Below, in pieces: positions 24,089 through 34,943 of a stretch of 64,000 nucleotides of DNA. The notes under the pieces are model-generated. The model was not told the DNA's origin. It ran no database searches and was given only the letters and a program-made list of their open reading frames with translations. This stretch comes from Plantago ovata (Eukaryota; Streptophyta; Magnoliopsida; Lamiales; Plantaginaceae). The translations under genes were made by a program, and so were the position numbers. Each line of letters begins with the position of its first letter. The stretch's first letter is position 1. The stretch spans positions 118,333,547 to 118,397,546 of the forward strand of contig CM051455.1 in assembly GCA_028274465.1 (NCBI GenBank). The letters run 5' to 3'.

Positions 24089-25754
24089 GAAAGAACAAAG
24101 AAAATTGAACCCAAAGAGGTTGCAATTCCTCCTCCATCTCTCCAAACTGATGAAGGAGATGCTGAGAGAAGTCGCTTGCTGAGAAATGATGATCAATTCG
24201 CTACTGAGATCAAAGCTCATTCACTTACTCCCTCTCTAGTGCCGTTTCCTAACGTTGAGGATTTTACTCCTATAATAAAGGCACTAATGGCTGTTCACAA
24301 AGCATGCCAAGAAGAGGATGATGCATTGCTTGCTGAGAGTTCGCTTGACATTGGAAAAATACTTGCTACATTGCTGAAACGCACTACTTCTCTTACCATA
24401 GCTCAGAAAGACATCAGTCTACATCACAAAAGCTATAAGGAAGATGTCAGTCAAGCACTCAAACTTGCTAAAAGTGCATTGAAAAAGGCTCAGGCTTTCA
24501 TTGAAGAAAAATTCGACAATGAGCGCAGACATTAGGAGAACTTGGCTTGTATTAAGGAAGAACTGTCCAAGCTAACTACTGATCAGCAAGGCATAATTCT
24601 CAAATACAACAGTCTAAGTACTCTTTTGCTGAAAATTGCAATGAGTTTTTCTCTTTGCACATCCGACCGACGATGCAATCCATGTCTAAGGGGGAAGATA
24701 AACAAAGAAAATCTTCAAGATCAATGAAATCCTCTGCTGAAGCGCCATTGATACTGCCTGGTCCACCTCCCAGAGAACCTCTTGCTGAAAAAGAGAAAAG
24801 TTCTAAGAAACGAGCTGAAACAGATTCTGAGAGAAGTTCAGCAAATCAAAAAAGGAGAAGAACTTCTGCTGAAACTGAAGAATATTGTCACATTGAGAGT
24901 CATCAAAATCTGAATGAAGATGATGAAATGATGATGACCAAACAATAGCTTAAGCAATAAGAGCTAGGCCTATTTCTGCCTTAACTCCTTCTAACCAATC
25001 CAAACACTTCTCTTCTGACTCAAGATCTTCAGCAAGAGATCAAGAAAATGCTAAGTCAAGAAGAAGAAGGCAAAGACAGGAAGAAAATAGGCTATCCAGC
25101 ATTGCAATTGGCACTGGCATTGAATATACAAAGACCAGCAATGAGGAAACAACTCAGAATGTGATCAGAAACCTACGTTGCTGGATCATAAAGCTGGAAG
25201 ATCTTTTGGCCAATGATTTCTTTCCAACTGTTGTACTTCATTAAATGTACACTTGGATTGAATTGAAAGTGAAAAGAAAAGAAAGGGATCCTCCTCCCTA
25301 CCCAAGGAACATTGCTGCAAAATGGCTGAACTTGGAGATCTTAGTAAGAAGAACTTCTATCGCAAGAAGCTAAAATAAGAGCCCGATTTAATTAAACCGA
25401 TAGATGTTGCTTACTACAGTGATCCTTTAACCATGAAGAAATATGACTTGATTCCTTATGAGTATTTTTATCTCATTGCCAAGGATCAAGAAGAAGATCT
25501 TCTCTGGTTAAGAAAGATTCATGCCAACAAGGGAATTTCAAATACTCAACTTCTCCATGCACTTGTGGGTACTTCACTACAAAGAAATGAATGGTGAAAA
25601 CCATCATTATACTGCCTGCAAGAATGCAAGGATTATTCAACTTGAAGTCCGTAAGCTACTTGAAGATTACGAGAAGCACTGTGTTGAATTCTCTGCTCTT
25701 GCTGAGAAGAGTGTAAGGGAGATTCTGAGGAAATCTTCTGCTGGAATAGCTTAA
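24089..25754 (+). pseudogene. SIRE-like extra ORF (ORF2), last part
   Basis: This aligns with the C-terminal half of ORF2 in copy E (47210-48700). Shared blocks are DDQFATEIKAHSLTP, FPNVEDFTP, LDIGKILATLLKRTT, LTIAQKDISLHHKSY, a helical A/K/E-rich stretch, an SRRRRQRQEE-type basic block, and a final stretch around YYSDP and YEYFYL. The order (acidic linker, helical stretch, basic block, aromatic-rich end) suggests a structural or nucleic-acid-binding protein, but I do not recognise the family. It is broken, with several breaks. Confidence 0.6.
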
Positions 25755-25966
25755 GTCCCTTGTAAAAAGCTTTGTTTGTTTTGTTTGCTGATTTTTGTAG
25801 TTATCTCTGAACTTTCTTGTAAACTTAATGAAAGATAACTGTTGAAGGGTAATTCGTGCTTCTTTCTAAGTTCGCAGTGAGTCGCTATGGTCAACTTATT
25901 CTATGTCTTATTCATGTAGTGTTCCTCCTGAAATGATAGGCAACCTTCTTGTAACTTCCTCACACC
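24089..25966 (+). mobile_element. SIRE-like copy C, right part
   Basis: The ORF2 of copy C resumes after the Angela-like insertion and runs to about 25754, followed by about 210 bp of non-coding tail before the Tat-like element. No 3' LTR of copy C is recognised before the next element begins. Confidence 0.75.
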
Positions 25967-26586
25967 TGAAATAGATTAGAGGGGGGGTTAGTGTCTCTTA
26001 CCCGGTCTGTAAGGTATCAGACCGGAGCGACGACTTTACGCGTAGGGAGCTGAAGACTTCCCTAGTGAGAGAAATATTGAGTGGTGGTTGAGAGGTATTA
26101 ATGCTTACTGTTGAGAAGTGAATGAAGCCTTTATATACTTGTGAACTTTTATGTCCAGGTCGCGTAGGATCACGACACGTGTACGACTGAGATTGAGGCT
26201 TTCCTTGGCCCAAGCCCATTAGGGAGGTCCATGGGCCTTGGCCCAAGGGAGCGACCATGGCTGGTCACTCAGGGTCCTCGAGCCTCCCTTGTACGTAGAA
26301 GGTGCGAGTAGTGTCCTGCCCAGTTTCTCTCAAAGAGCGTTACCTTGACGTAAGGTCCTCGAGCCATAGAGATGCTCCTCGAACTCAATGGTTGCTTTGT
26401 CTTTGTGATGAGCTTATTTTGAGGGTTGGCCTACTAGTGATGGTCGGACCCTATGTTGGTCGATCCACGCCTTAGTGATATACTTTGGTGTGGTCGCGCC
26501 CCTTGAGGGACGGCCTATAATGCTTTGTCGCGCTCTTAGACCGCTCCAGTTCGTACATGCGGACTGGACGTAATTCAACACTAACA
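25967..26586 (-). repeat. Probable 3' LTR of Tat-like element F
   Basis: On the minus strand the segment starts TGTTAGTGTTGAATTACG after a purine-rich AAACTAGGGGACATA and ends near CACTAACC or ATCTATTTCA. A minus-strand TATATAAAGG box lies at 26128-26137, as expected for an LTR promoter. There is no second LTR to compare with, so both edges are tentative. Confidence 0.5.
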
Positions 26587-27363
26587 TATGTCCCCTAGTT
26601 TCCAAGTATCTTTGTAGAAGATAGTTGAGGAACTATGTTGAAGTAGAGGTCGAGCAGAGCCTCGACTAGTAGTGGGCGAAAAACAATTTCCGTATTCGCA
26701 CCTTGGTATCTCTCCCTCCTCCTATCTCTCCCTCCCCCCCCCCTTTTTATAGGGTGCAAGCAGAAGTTGCTCGGACCTTATGAAAAGAGGTATATTTGTC
26801 GGGTAGAGATTAGATCCGGGTAAGTATTCCTAGGTGGAGTGGAATGACTTCTTGACACTTTTTTCCTTGCAAATTATCTCGAGGAGAGATAATTTTGAGA
26901 GTGGAATGACTGCTTGCCGCTTTTTTCCTTGCAAATTATCTCGAGGAGAGATAATTTTGAGAGTGGAATGGAATGACTGTTTGCCGCTTTTTTCCTTGCA
27001 AATTATCTCGAGGAGAGATAATTTTGAGAGTGGCTCCTCGATCCATCATAATGTATCCGTCGATTTTTTGTCTTGCCATCCTTTTTTATCTGCGAAATCT
27101 TGAGGAGAGATGTTATTTAAGGGCCGCTATACGATATGGTCCTCGCTCTTGCCATACTCCAAGTGGTGCGGTGCTCGCGCTTCGGATTACCTAGTGTAAT
27201 TAGGTAATTCGCGCTGATATGGGGAAGTGTGCCCGAGCGGGAGCGTGGAGGGTAAAATAGCGAATTCGCCAGGCGGCTGTGATCTGGGCCGTTGATAGTG
27301 GCCACGTGTTCGATCTTGATGGAGCGAGGGCACACGGAGGTTCGTATCCCCGAGATACCCTTC
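26587..27363. repeat. Hairpin tandem repeat between the LTR and extra-ORF promoter of element F
   Basis: No gene is seen. Units of 62-67 bp at about 26830-27033 carry an identical 10 bp hairpin, AAATTATCTC with loop GAGGA, at 26871-26895, 26933-26957 and 27000-27024. A diverged fourth copy lies near 27078-27118. A polypyrimidine stretch lies at about 26709-26745. Confidence 0.85.
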
Positions 27364-28160
27364 TATAAATAGACTGATACTCGGTCATTCCACACTTTTC
27401 CCAATCCAAACACTCAGAGCAAAAAAGAGAGAGCGAGGAGCATATTTGAGTGATCGACGAGCAAGGTAATCGTGACAAAAAAAGCGCGAGGAGCTGTTTC
27501 CGTTGTCCAGAATCCATCTTTTCAGGCGAACTTCAACCTTTCCGGCTTCCTTTCCGGTTTCTAGCCTCTACCGACTTATAAAACAAGTAAGTTTCTGATC
27601 CTTTGCCTTTAATTCCTTCTCTTGTGCTTGAATTTGCCCCTACATTGCTTTCGACTTCGCCCTTTTTTATTTCGCCTTTTTATTTCCTTCCCGGAATGTT
27701 GTCACCTGAATATTTGCCGGTGGACGGCGGCCTAAGAACGGCAACGGACTTAAAACTTGCGGACCTGTAGAAATCCAATTGCATTGTAATTGTAAGTCTT
27801 GACAAAATTGCATGGCCGTAGGATGATTCCCCATTGTTACGCCTTTTTATTTTTACTGTAACCCCTATTGCCTCCTCCTTAGAATTTGGTCGTAATTGTA
27901 ACTGTAGGAATTCTCTTTTTTCGAGTGGTTGGTCGCTCGTGTGCCTTGTCGCTCTTCTTTGTGTGCTCGCATGCCTGCCTGCTCGCTCTTATACATTTTG
28001 AGCGGTTGGTCGCTCCGTTGTATAACTTCTTGAATATGCTCTTTTTCTTTTTGCGTTTGAGATTTTTCTCCGTTCGGGAGGTCGAACGTAATGAATATAC
28101 CTAAACGGACCTCTCGGACTATCACAAACCATCCTAATCTCTTCTTTGCCCCCCTTTAGG
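27364..28160 (+). promoter_or_regulatory. Promoter and 5' UTR of the plus-strand extra ORF in F
   Basis: TATAAATAG at 27364-27372 faces the extra ORF. About 215 bp downstream a GTAAGT donor (27587) and a CTTTAG acceptor (ending 28159) bound a possible 573 bp 5' UTR intron, which ends one base before the ATG at 28161. The TATA box and acceptor are clear in the sequence; transcription is inferred. Confidence 0.6.
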
Positions 28161-31100
28161 ATGTCCGAGAGGAGCGACGACAGTCAGAACCAGTCGGCCG
28201 CCGGAGAGTATGGGAGCGACCATACTACGTCGCCTGATACGTCAGACGTATCTGCGACCTTTCTAGACGATACAATGGAGCAAGTTGCGGGGGCCGAGGA
28301 GCCCCAAGTCGAGCACGGTGGCGAGGAGGAGGCATCTAAAGGTGAAGAAGGCAGCGATGCTAATGCCGATGAGGAGGATGAAGATACAGAGAGCGAGGAG
28401 GATCTCTATCAACTGGTTACCCGAAAGAAGCGTCGCACTGACGACGACGATTTTATCGACGATCGGACCGAGGAGAAAGGTGGTCCTTCAAATTGTGGGG
28501 TGTCCGCGGAGCTGATTACTCGCGCTGCCCAAGTACACGGCCGCAACTACGGGTCAGTTAATGTGGTCCCTCCTGCAGAGATCAGGATCGAGGACATGGA
28601 CGACACTGAGAGGCCAGAGTTGGCTTTATCGCTCTACGAGGAAGGTGACCACTCGGTCCAACGAGGAAAAGGCCCGATTCCTATGCAAATCATAGATAGC
28701 GAGGAGACTGATGAGGAGAGTGACGAAGATGATGATACTACCTCTCCTCGGACTAGTCCCCCGCCGAAGAGGGTTAGGTTCCCCCCTCAAACTACTAGGA
28801 GGGTCGTAGTTACAGATGAGGAGGAGGAGGTTCCCTTGGCAATCGGAGATGCGAACCGGGATGAAGCTGGTCCGAGCACTATGTCTCTTTCCTTCTCGGA
28901 GATGCAAAGACGAGCGATCAGAGATGCGGACAGATACGCGCGCGAGGAGTAAACGAGCTATCATTCGATAGACCCCAAAACCATTGACTTTTCCTTTCCC
29001 AGTGAGACTCGAGCACCCAATCCGCTCGAGGAGCAAGAATACAACATGCACCTTGCACAGCAAGCAGCTGATGCCAAGAAGGCAAAAAAGAGAGCGAGCA
29101 AGCGCTCTCGCTCTGGCAAGAACAAAAAGGCCGAGGCTGTCGAGGAACCTAAGCCTAAGTCCACCAAGGCTTCTCAAAAAAAGTTTACCAAGAATGCTCG
29201 CACAGTAGATCTCCCCGATCCGAATGGTGAGAAGAACGAGGATGGTATCATCCCGACCACCGCTTCAACTGTCAAGGTCGAGGAGGTTTCTACTCTAAGA
29301 TGGAAGTATTCTCTTCCTGAGAGTAAGTTCGACATCCTCGTGCCCAAGGACGACCAGACCTTCTACAATGCTCCGCTGATGAAACGTTGTCAGGGTTCAA
29401 TCAAATAATATTTGTAATTAAGCCAAAGGCAATCCACAACTACAACGAAAACCGTAGTGTAGTAGCAGAATGACTCGAGTGTCGTTCTCTCAGGACTATA
29501 ACTAGCTTTATCTATTTAATCAAGAAATTATAAAACAGCAAATAAAAAGCAATAGGGGGTTTTCAAGCAGATAATGGAGGTTGGTGATAGTATGGTCCTT
29601 CTTAACATAATGGGTTGATAATCATGCATAAATTCCTCGGTCTTGCATAGAGATCTTTGAATGAATCTTGGGTCCTGTTGTAAGTAGTGTGCACTACGAA
29701 GATAGTATGGGTCTGACCTGTCAACAACTAACGTCCTATTGTGTTCCGTAATCATTCAACACTACGAAGATAATTAAGTCTGATTGGCCGACAAGTGTCC
29801 TAGTGTGCATAATGATCAATACAACATACGAGAATTTTGGTGTTCAACTCATCAACGAAATAAAGCAATGACACGGAGTATAATGGGCGATATAGCCATT
29901 AGCATGATTATCTTCCCTCGCTAAGAATTCACATACTACCACCAACGATAAATTTAGCTACTCATAATGTGCATGCAATCAATAGCAATCATAGAAGAAA
30001 ACATATTGAAAGAATATATAAAATAAGTAGATAAAAGTTGTAAGATACAAAGTTACCGAAGGTTGTCAATCTCCGGATGATTGTGATCCTACGCGCTCCA
30101 ATCTGCTATGAAAAGTATCCCCTAAGCTACGGAACTCCCAGGATAGGCCCCGGAAAGTTCCTACCTAAAACTATAGAGAAAGGTGAGAAAGAAGGCTTGG
30201 AAAGAAGCGGTTGCCCGGTATGAGCGAGGAGGAGGCAGAATAGGGAGTGCCAAAGCTCATGTTCAGGTGAAAGATAGCCGAGAAGCATCCCTTGCTCGAG
30301 GAGTCAGATCCTTGGGTCTTAGAGCTCGAGGAGAAAAATCGGGGACCCCATCCCGAGAAATACTTCTATTGGGGATTGGCCCTCCAACCGCTCCCGTACT
30401 TGCGGGCCTCTCGCCCTACTCGTACACGGGCTATATCGGGAACCGATATACAAAGAAAGTCCTCTTCGGTAAGCTAGAAAAAATAGCTTTTATACTTGTA
30501 TTCTTTTTTTCTTGCTTTGCCTGTTTGTAGTATGTTCTCGCTTTTTCCTTTCCTCTTCGAGTTTTATGCTCCTCGATCGCACTAACTTGTGTTTTTATTT
30601 TGCAGCCTATTGGTTCCACTGGATAATGTCGAAGACTCTTGCCGCAAAGGAGGAGCAAAGAAGGAAGCAGAGGCTAGCTAATAAGGAGACCAAGATCCTC
30701 GGTTCTCTCAACTTGAACCCTCCCCGAAACGCCGCGCATCATCGGGATGCTTTGGTGCAAGAGGGGCTTGAGACAAGGGAGAACCCCGTGGATGCAGTAA
30801 AGAGGGCCGAAGAGGAGGCGGCAGCGAAAAGGGCTAAGGAGGCCAAAGAGGCCGAGGAGGAGGCGCTCAACACCATTGAGGCCGAGAAGAGGCCCGAGAA
30901 GCCGGTGGCCAAGATGGGCGCGAGGAAACTCATTCTAGGAGGAAACAATGAACCTGCCCGAAAGAAGGGTAAGGTGGCCGCTTCTAGTGATGAAGTGAAG
31001 CGGCTCATTCAACTGAGCGACCTTGACCGGGCGCATGAGCTGAGTATGTGCGCGCTCCAGGTACATTTCGTCTTTTCTTTCCTTGTAAATTTTACCAAGT

Positions 31101-31992
31101 ATAAAATTTGTCCTCTTTGCTAATTTTGCCATCTTCTTTGTAGCTCGAGCACTTGAAGGAGGCCTATGGCCAAGTCGCTGATGATCGTGCCGATGTGGGG
31201 GTCGTGATCGAGGACCTCGAGAAGAAGCTTGCTGCTTCAGAGGCCAAGGTGAAGATCTCGGAGACCGAGACCGGGAAGCTACAGGCCAAAGTGGATGAGC
31301 TCGAGAAGGAGCTGTCCAAAGAAAAGGCGAGGACCAAAGGCTATAAGGGTGCCTATGCCACTTTATCCATTTGCATGGAAAAGTTTAAGGCAAGCATCCT
31401 TTCTTTCTTGAAGGGTAGTCGCCTTGCCGCTGCTCGCGACTTCATGGCCTCTCCTACTTACAAGATGGCCCAGAGAGACGTGCAAGTGGCGTCCCGCGAG
31501 GAGGGCTTCTTCTCGTGTGTTGGCCAATTGAAGAGGGTCAATTTGCTCCCCGCTGACTTCGATCCTAATGACCGCGATGACCTTCATCCCGCAAGGCGCG
31601 AGGACCTAACTCCTTATCCTGATGAGGAAATAACCGAGGAGATGCACGAAGCGTGCGAGTTCGGTGAGCTGGTGACCGACCCAGAAGTTCCATACCCCAG
31701 CAAGCCAGCTTACCTCCCCGCGTGGGTGCCCGAGTGCTTAAGGAGTGGGATCCTTTATCCGTTCGGGAAGGCGGCTCTTCGCAATGATGCTTGGGTGAAG
31801 TTGAGCGATCCGGTTATAGGGCGACCAGCCGATTTTGTCGAGCCCGAGCTGGTAATGTTCGAAAAGGCTATCAAGGAGTCTCAAGCCCTGGAGCGAGACC
31901 AAGCTGAGATGCAAGAATTGCTTAGCCCAGCGCGAGGAGCTGCGAGCACAAGCACTCCAGTCACAGACTTCACTGATAGCGGCACTCGCTAA
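28161..31992 (+). pseudogene. Plus-strand extra ORF of Tat-like element F
   Basis: The first block (from MSERSDDSQNQ) is very acidic, with DEEDEDTESEED stretches and a PPPKRVRFPP basic patch. A K-rich segment follows (KRASKRSRSGKNKK). After the Athila LTR fragment at 29377-30204 come blocks reading WVLELEEKNRGPHPEKYFYWGLALQ and, from about 30626, MSKTLAAKEEQ, an A/E/K-rich region and a coiled coil (LEKKLAASEAKV and following). The last block is MAQRDVQVASREEGFF...YLPAWVPECL. Intron-like gaps separate blocks. The pattern resembles the putative gypsy-type transposon protein family seen as extra ORFs in Tat elements; its function is unknown. It is broken, with several breaks. Confidence 0.55.
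29377..30204 (-). mobile_element. Athila-like LTR fragment inside the extra ORF of F
   Basis: In minus orientation it begins on the plus strand with TGATGAAACG and follows the family LTR from its 3' end to the CTTTCCAAGCC stretch downstream of the TATA box. The U3 side, with TATA box and palindromes, is absent. The fragment at 33763-34054 holds the outer U3 of the same LTR type and orientation. Confidence 0.8.
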
Positions 31993-32810
31993 GCTCGGAG
32001 AGCCTCTTGAAGACCGAGTATGCTCGGGCATGTTGTATTTGTATTTGTGTACTTGTCTTTTTTTTCTTGAAACGATTTTTATTCGGCCCCTTGTGGCACT
32101 CTTCGAAACACATCACTCTGTGACATATTTTCCTCAAATGATGTCTTTTCGCTCTTTCTTTCCTTAATAAAATTCTCTTCGCTTTCCTTCCTATACTTGT
32201 GTTTTTTACCAACTCCTTTGTTATGACGTATAAATTGGATAGAGTAGTTAAACATGTATAGGTTAGAATCGAGAACCAATGTTCTTCGAGCCGTGGAGTA
32301 GCAAAATGATCTTCGCTTATTGATTGTTCGGATTTAACTCCTCGAGCTACCAACGTAGCTTTCGTGCTTCTCGATTATCTTGATAACTTAGAAAAAATTC
32401 TAAGTGTTGAACAGAAAGAAACGGGCTCATGCTCCTCGATTTCATCTTATTGCTCGCTTTTAGATCTTTACATGGCTTCATGATTAATTCTCTTTTAAAG
32501 ATAAGAGAGCGGGGGGATTCCCATAATCATGGAAATCGAGTAGCTTTATATAGATTGAGTAAGCTCTCTTGATCGAGCAACATTATTCTTTGAGTATAGT
32601 TGTTCTATACTTGAACATTTTCTTTGTTGAAAGATAGACATTGTATTGATTTGTCGGAAATGCAATTACAATGGGGGCTTCGCGGCCAGCTTTCTTACAA
32701 CTTTTTCTTAACCAAAACATGAGGTACCTCTCACATGAACTTGTGAGGAAACCTTCTCGATTTTCGGGCCTTTCCCAGGGGTTCTTCAAAAAGCTTGTTC
32801 TTGTAACAAC
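31993..32810. other. Spacer between the extra ORF and pol of element F
   Basis: This 818 bp AT-rich stretch lies between two convergently read genes (extra ORF on plus, pol on minus). I see no gene, repeat or strong hairpin in it. It may hold the 3' ends of both transcripts. Confidence 0.5.
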
Positions 32811-33762
32811 TCAAGCGTAGAATCTCTGGAGGTTAGAAGTATTCCAAGGGTTCTTCAATACTCTTCCCTCCATGTCTTGTAGTCGATAACTTCCATTGGA
32901 TCTTGCTTCGATTATCTTGTAGGGGCCTTCCCAGTTGGGTTGCATCTTCCCAACTTTGCCAGGATGTCCGCTCTTCGGAGTACTAGGTCTCCTACTTGGA
33001 AGTCTCTCTCTCTTACGCCTTTGTTGTAGGTCTTCGCGATCAGTGCTTGATATCTGAGGATGTTGGCCAAGGCATTGGTCCTCGCTTCACTAACCGTCTC
33101 CAGGTCGAAGAGCCTCTCTGTATGATTGTCCTCGGGTTGGTACCCTTGGATTCTGAGGGTTTCTACCGCCACTTCCGCTGGTATGACCGCCTCGGACCCA
33201 TAAACTAGTGAGAAGGGAGTCTCCCTTGTAGCTGTTTTCGAAGTGGTGCGGTATGCCCATACCACTCCATCAAGCTCCTTGTTGGTGGCGAACCTCTTCT
33301 GCAAGTTGTTGACGAGGATTTTGTTGACGGCTTCTGTTTGCCCATTGGATTGAGGATGTCCTACAGAGGTATACCTCCTCTCAATCTTCATTTCCTTGCA
33401 CCATTCATTGAATCTTTGGCCACAAAATTGAGCACCATTATCCGAGATAAGGACTCTCGGCAAGCCAAATCGACACACGATGTTCCTCCATACGAAGTTC
33501 ATCACTCTTTGTTCGGTGATAGTAGATACTGCCTCAACTTCCGCCCACTTGCTAAAGTATTCGACCGCAACGATGATGAACTTCTTTTGACCCGTGCCTC
33601 TTGGGAAAGGACCGACTATGTCGATGCCCCATATGTCGAAAGGGCAAGTGATGGTGATGGGCATGAGAGGTTTCGCTGGGACGTTGATCAAATTGGCATG
33701 CATTTGACACTCCTCGCACCTTCTCACAAATTGGGCAGCGTCTTCGCGAACAGTGGGCCTGA
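32811..33762 (-). pseudogene. pol: Tat-like integrase remnant, element F
   Basis: On the minus strand the order is the zinc-binding region end (REDAAQFVRRCEECQMHAN), catalytic core (WGIDIVGPFP, LISDNGAQFCGQRF, HPQSNGQTEAVNK) and a C-terminal block (VGDLVLRRAD, NWEGPYKI, LKNPWNTSNLQRFYA) ending at 32811. The core has the DDE-type landmarks of a Ty3/gypsy integrase, and the C-terminal words fit the Tat/Ogre lineage. Integrase inserts element DNA into the host genome. The rest of pol is absent at the junction with the Athila LTR fragment. It is broken, with about one break besides that cut. Confidence 0.85.
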
Positions 33763-34054
33763 AGCGGAATTTCCGCGTTTTTCGACGCGGATTTCGATTT
33801 CTTCACCTTTTCGGACTCGGTTTATGACTTCTAGTAGCCTTCTAACCTCCAGATTCGGCCCCTAGACTCCAAATCCCATCCAGAAACCTTCAGATACTCC
33901 AAATAGGCTTCTGGAACACCAATTCCTTGTCAACTTCAATATAATTGCCCGGAAATCTTCGAATTTCAACCAAAACCTGTAAAATAAAATCTAAAGGGAA
34001 ACGTGACACTATTCTAATAAAATGCATTAAAATATAGCTAAATTAACATAGAAA
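33763..34054 (-). mobile_element. Athila-like LTR fragment, outer U3 part
   Basis: This minus-strand fragment runs from GCGGAATTTCCGCG to AAATTAACATAG and matches the outer U3 of the family LTR (for example 10073-10400 in element A). It lies between the Tat-like integrase and the spacer of SIRE-like copy D. Both edges are breakpoints, not LTR ends. Confidence 0.85.
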
Positions 34055-34943
34055 ATTGTACGAAAAAAGATAGTTTGCTTTTTGACCGGAGGTATAGTAG
34101 TTTCAGGCTAGAAATTGCAGAGAAAGGAAATGTGAGTTAAAGAATTTTGTCATTTCTCTAACTCCTTCTTTATATAGTGTCTCTGGTGTGTGAGAAACTC
34201 AATCGATTTGAGTTCTCAGCAAGGGTAAAACAGAGAAACACTGGAGATAGTGGAGCCTTTGCATTGAATGCGTAGTGGCCCACTAACTAAAACCGTCAGA
34301 GCACTCTCTCTCTTTGTTTCGTTAGCCGTTAGATTAATAACTCCTTTTAATCAATGGCCACGATTGAATTTCATGTCATGATTATTGCGAGTTTATCTGT
34401 GCCAGCTTAACGTCACAAATTGATTTTACCGAGTAATAAGGGATAGATTGCTTGCTGAAATAGACAAGAATCTTTTCAGCGAGTTTGAATTGACAATCTA
34501 GATACTTGCTGAAAGTTCCCCCTTACTTAGATATCTCATATTTTCTAAGTTTAAAAGATATTTCTGATTTCCCGTATCAGTAAATTCTTTTTGCATTTTG
34601 AGACATCCTTTGGTAAAATCTGAGAGATGAGATTTTGCTCTTTTTCTGAATTCCCGTTTCAGAAAATTCCTTTGATACTTGAATACCTGTTTCAGTATCT
34701 TTTGATTGTCTAAGTACCCGTCTCAGCAATCCTTAAGTTCTTTCACTTACTGAGTTCCTGTCTCAGCAAGTGATCAAGTTTCCTAACAAATACCTGTTTT
34801 GAAGGAATTACTTGCTGAATGCCTGTTTCAGCAATCATGTTGTGACTTATCATTTCTTAGAAGAAATCAGTGACTTGGTCTTTTGGATAGGAATACTTTG
34901 GCTTGCTGAATACCTGTTTCAGCATTCTGCCAAGTGTATCCTT
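34055..34943 (-). promoter_or_regulatory. Pol/ORF2 spacer of copy D with seven hairpins
   Basis: This non-coding stretch is conserved with copies C and E. Seven hairpins lie at 34561-34584, 34642-34666, 34674-34699, 34704-34731, 34744-34772, 34812-34834 and 34905-34925. Loops on the plus strand are TTCCCGT, TTCCCGT, TACCTGT, TACCCGT, TTCCTGT, TGCCTGT and TACCTGT, while the arms differ. The polypurine tract GTAAGGGGGAAC (minus strand) lies at 34515-34526, and a minus-strand CTATATAAAG box at about 34168-34177. Confidence 0.8.

Larger units (their letters stand above)
25967..33762 (-). mobile_element. Tat-like Gypsy element F with a plus-strand extra ORF
   Basis: This minus-strand Ty3/gypsy fossil carries the end of pol (integrase, 32811-33762), a long region holding an ORF on the opposite strand (28161-31992), and a probable 3' LTR at about 25967-26586. 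An extra ORF read against pol, between pol and the 3' LTR, is known from Tat-lineage plant elements such as Retand. Gag, protease and reverse transcriptase are absent; the copy ends at 33762 against an Athila LTR fragment. Another Athila LTR fragment lies in the extra ORF. It is broken, with several breaks, and only one LTR is present, so its age cannot be read. The outer LTR edge could be up to about 20 bp further in. Confidence 0.75.

Noticed and set aside
28161-31992. The extra ORF in the Tat-like element as a host gene with exons.
   Set aside because: It lies between pol and the 3' LTR of a Gypsy element, where Tat-lineage antisense ORFs are known; acidic and coiled-coil composition fits those.
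33338-33865. Plus-strand open frame of 175 codons.
   Set aside because: It is the shadow of the minus-strand integrase and runs into an LTR fragment.
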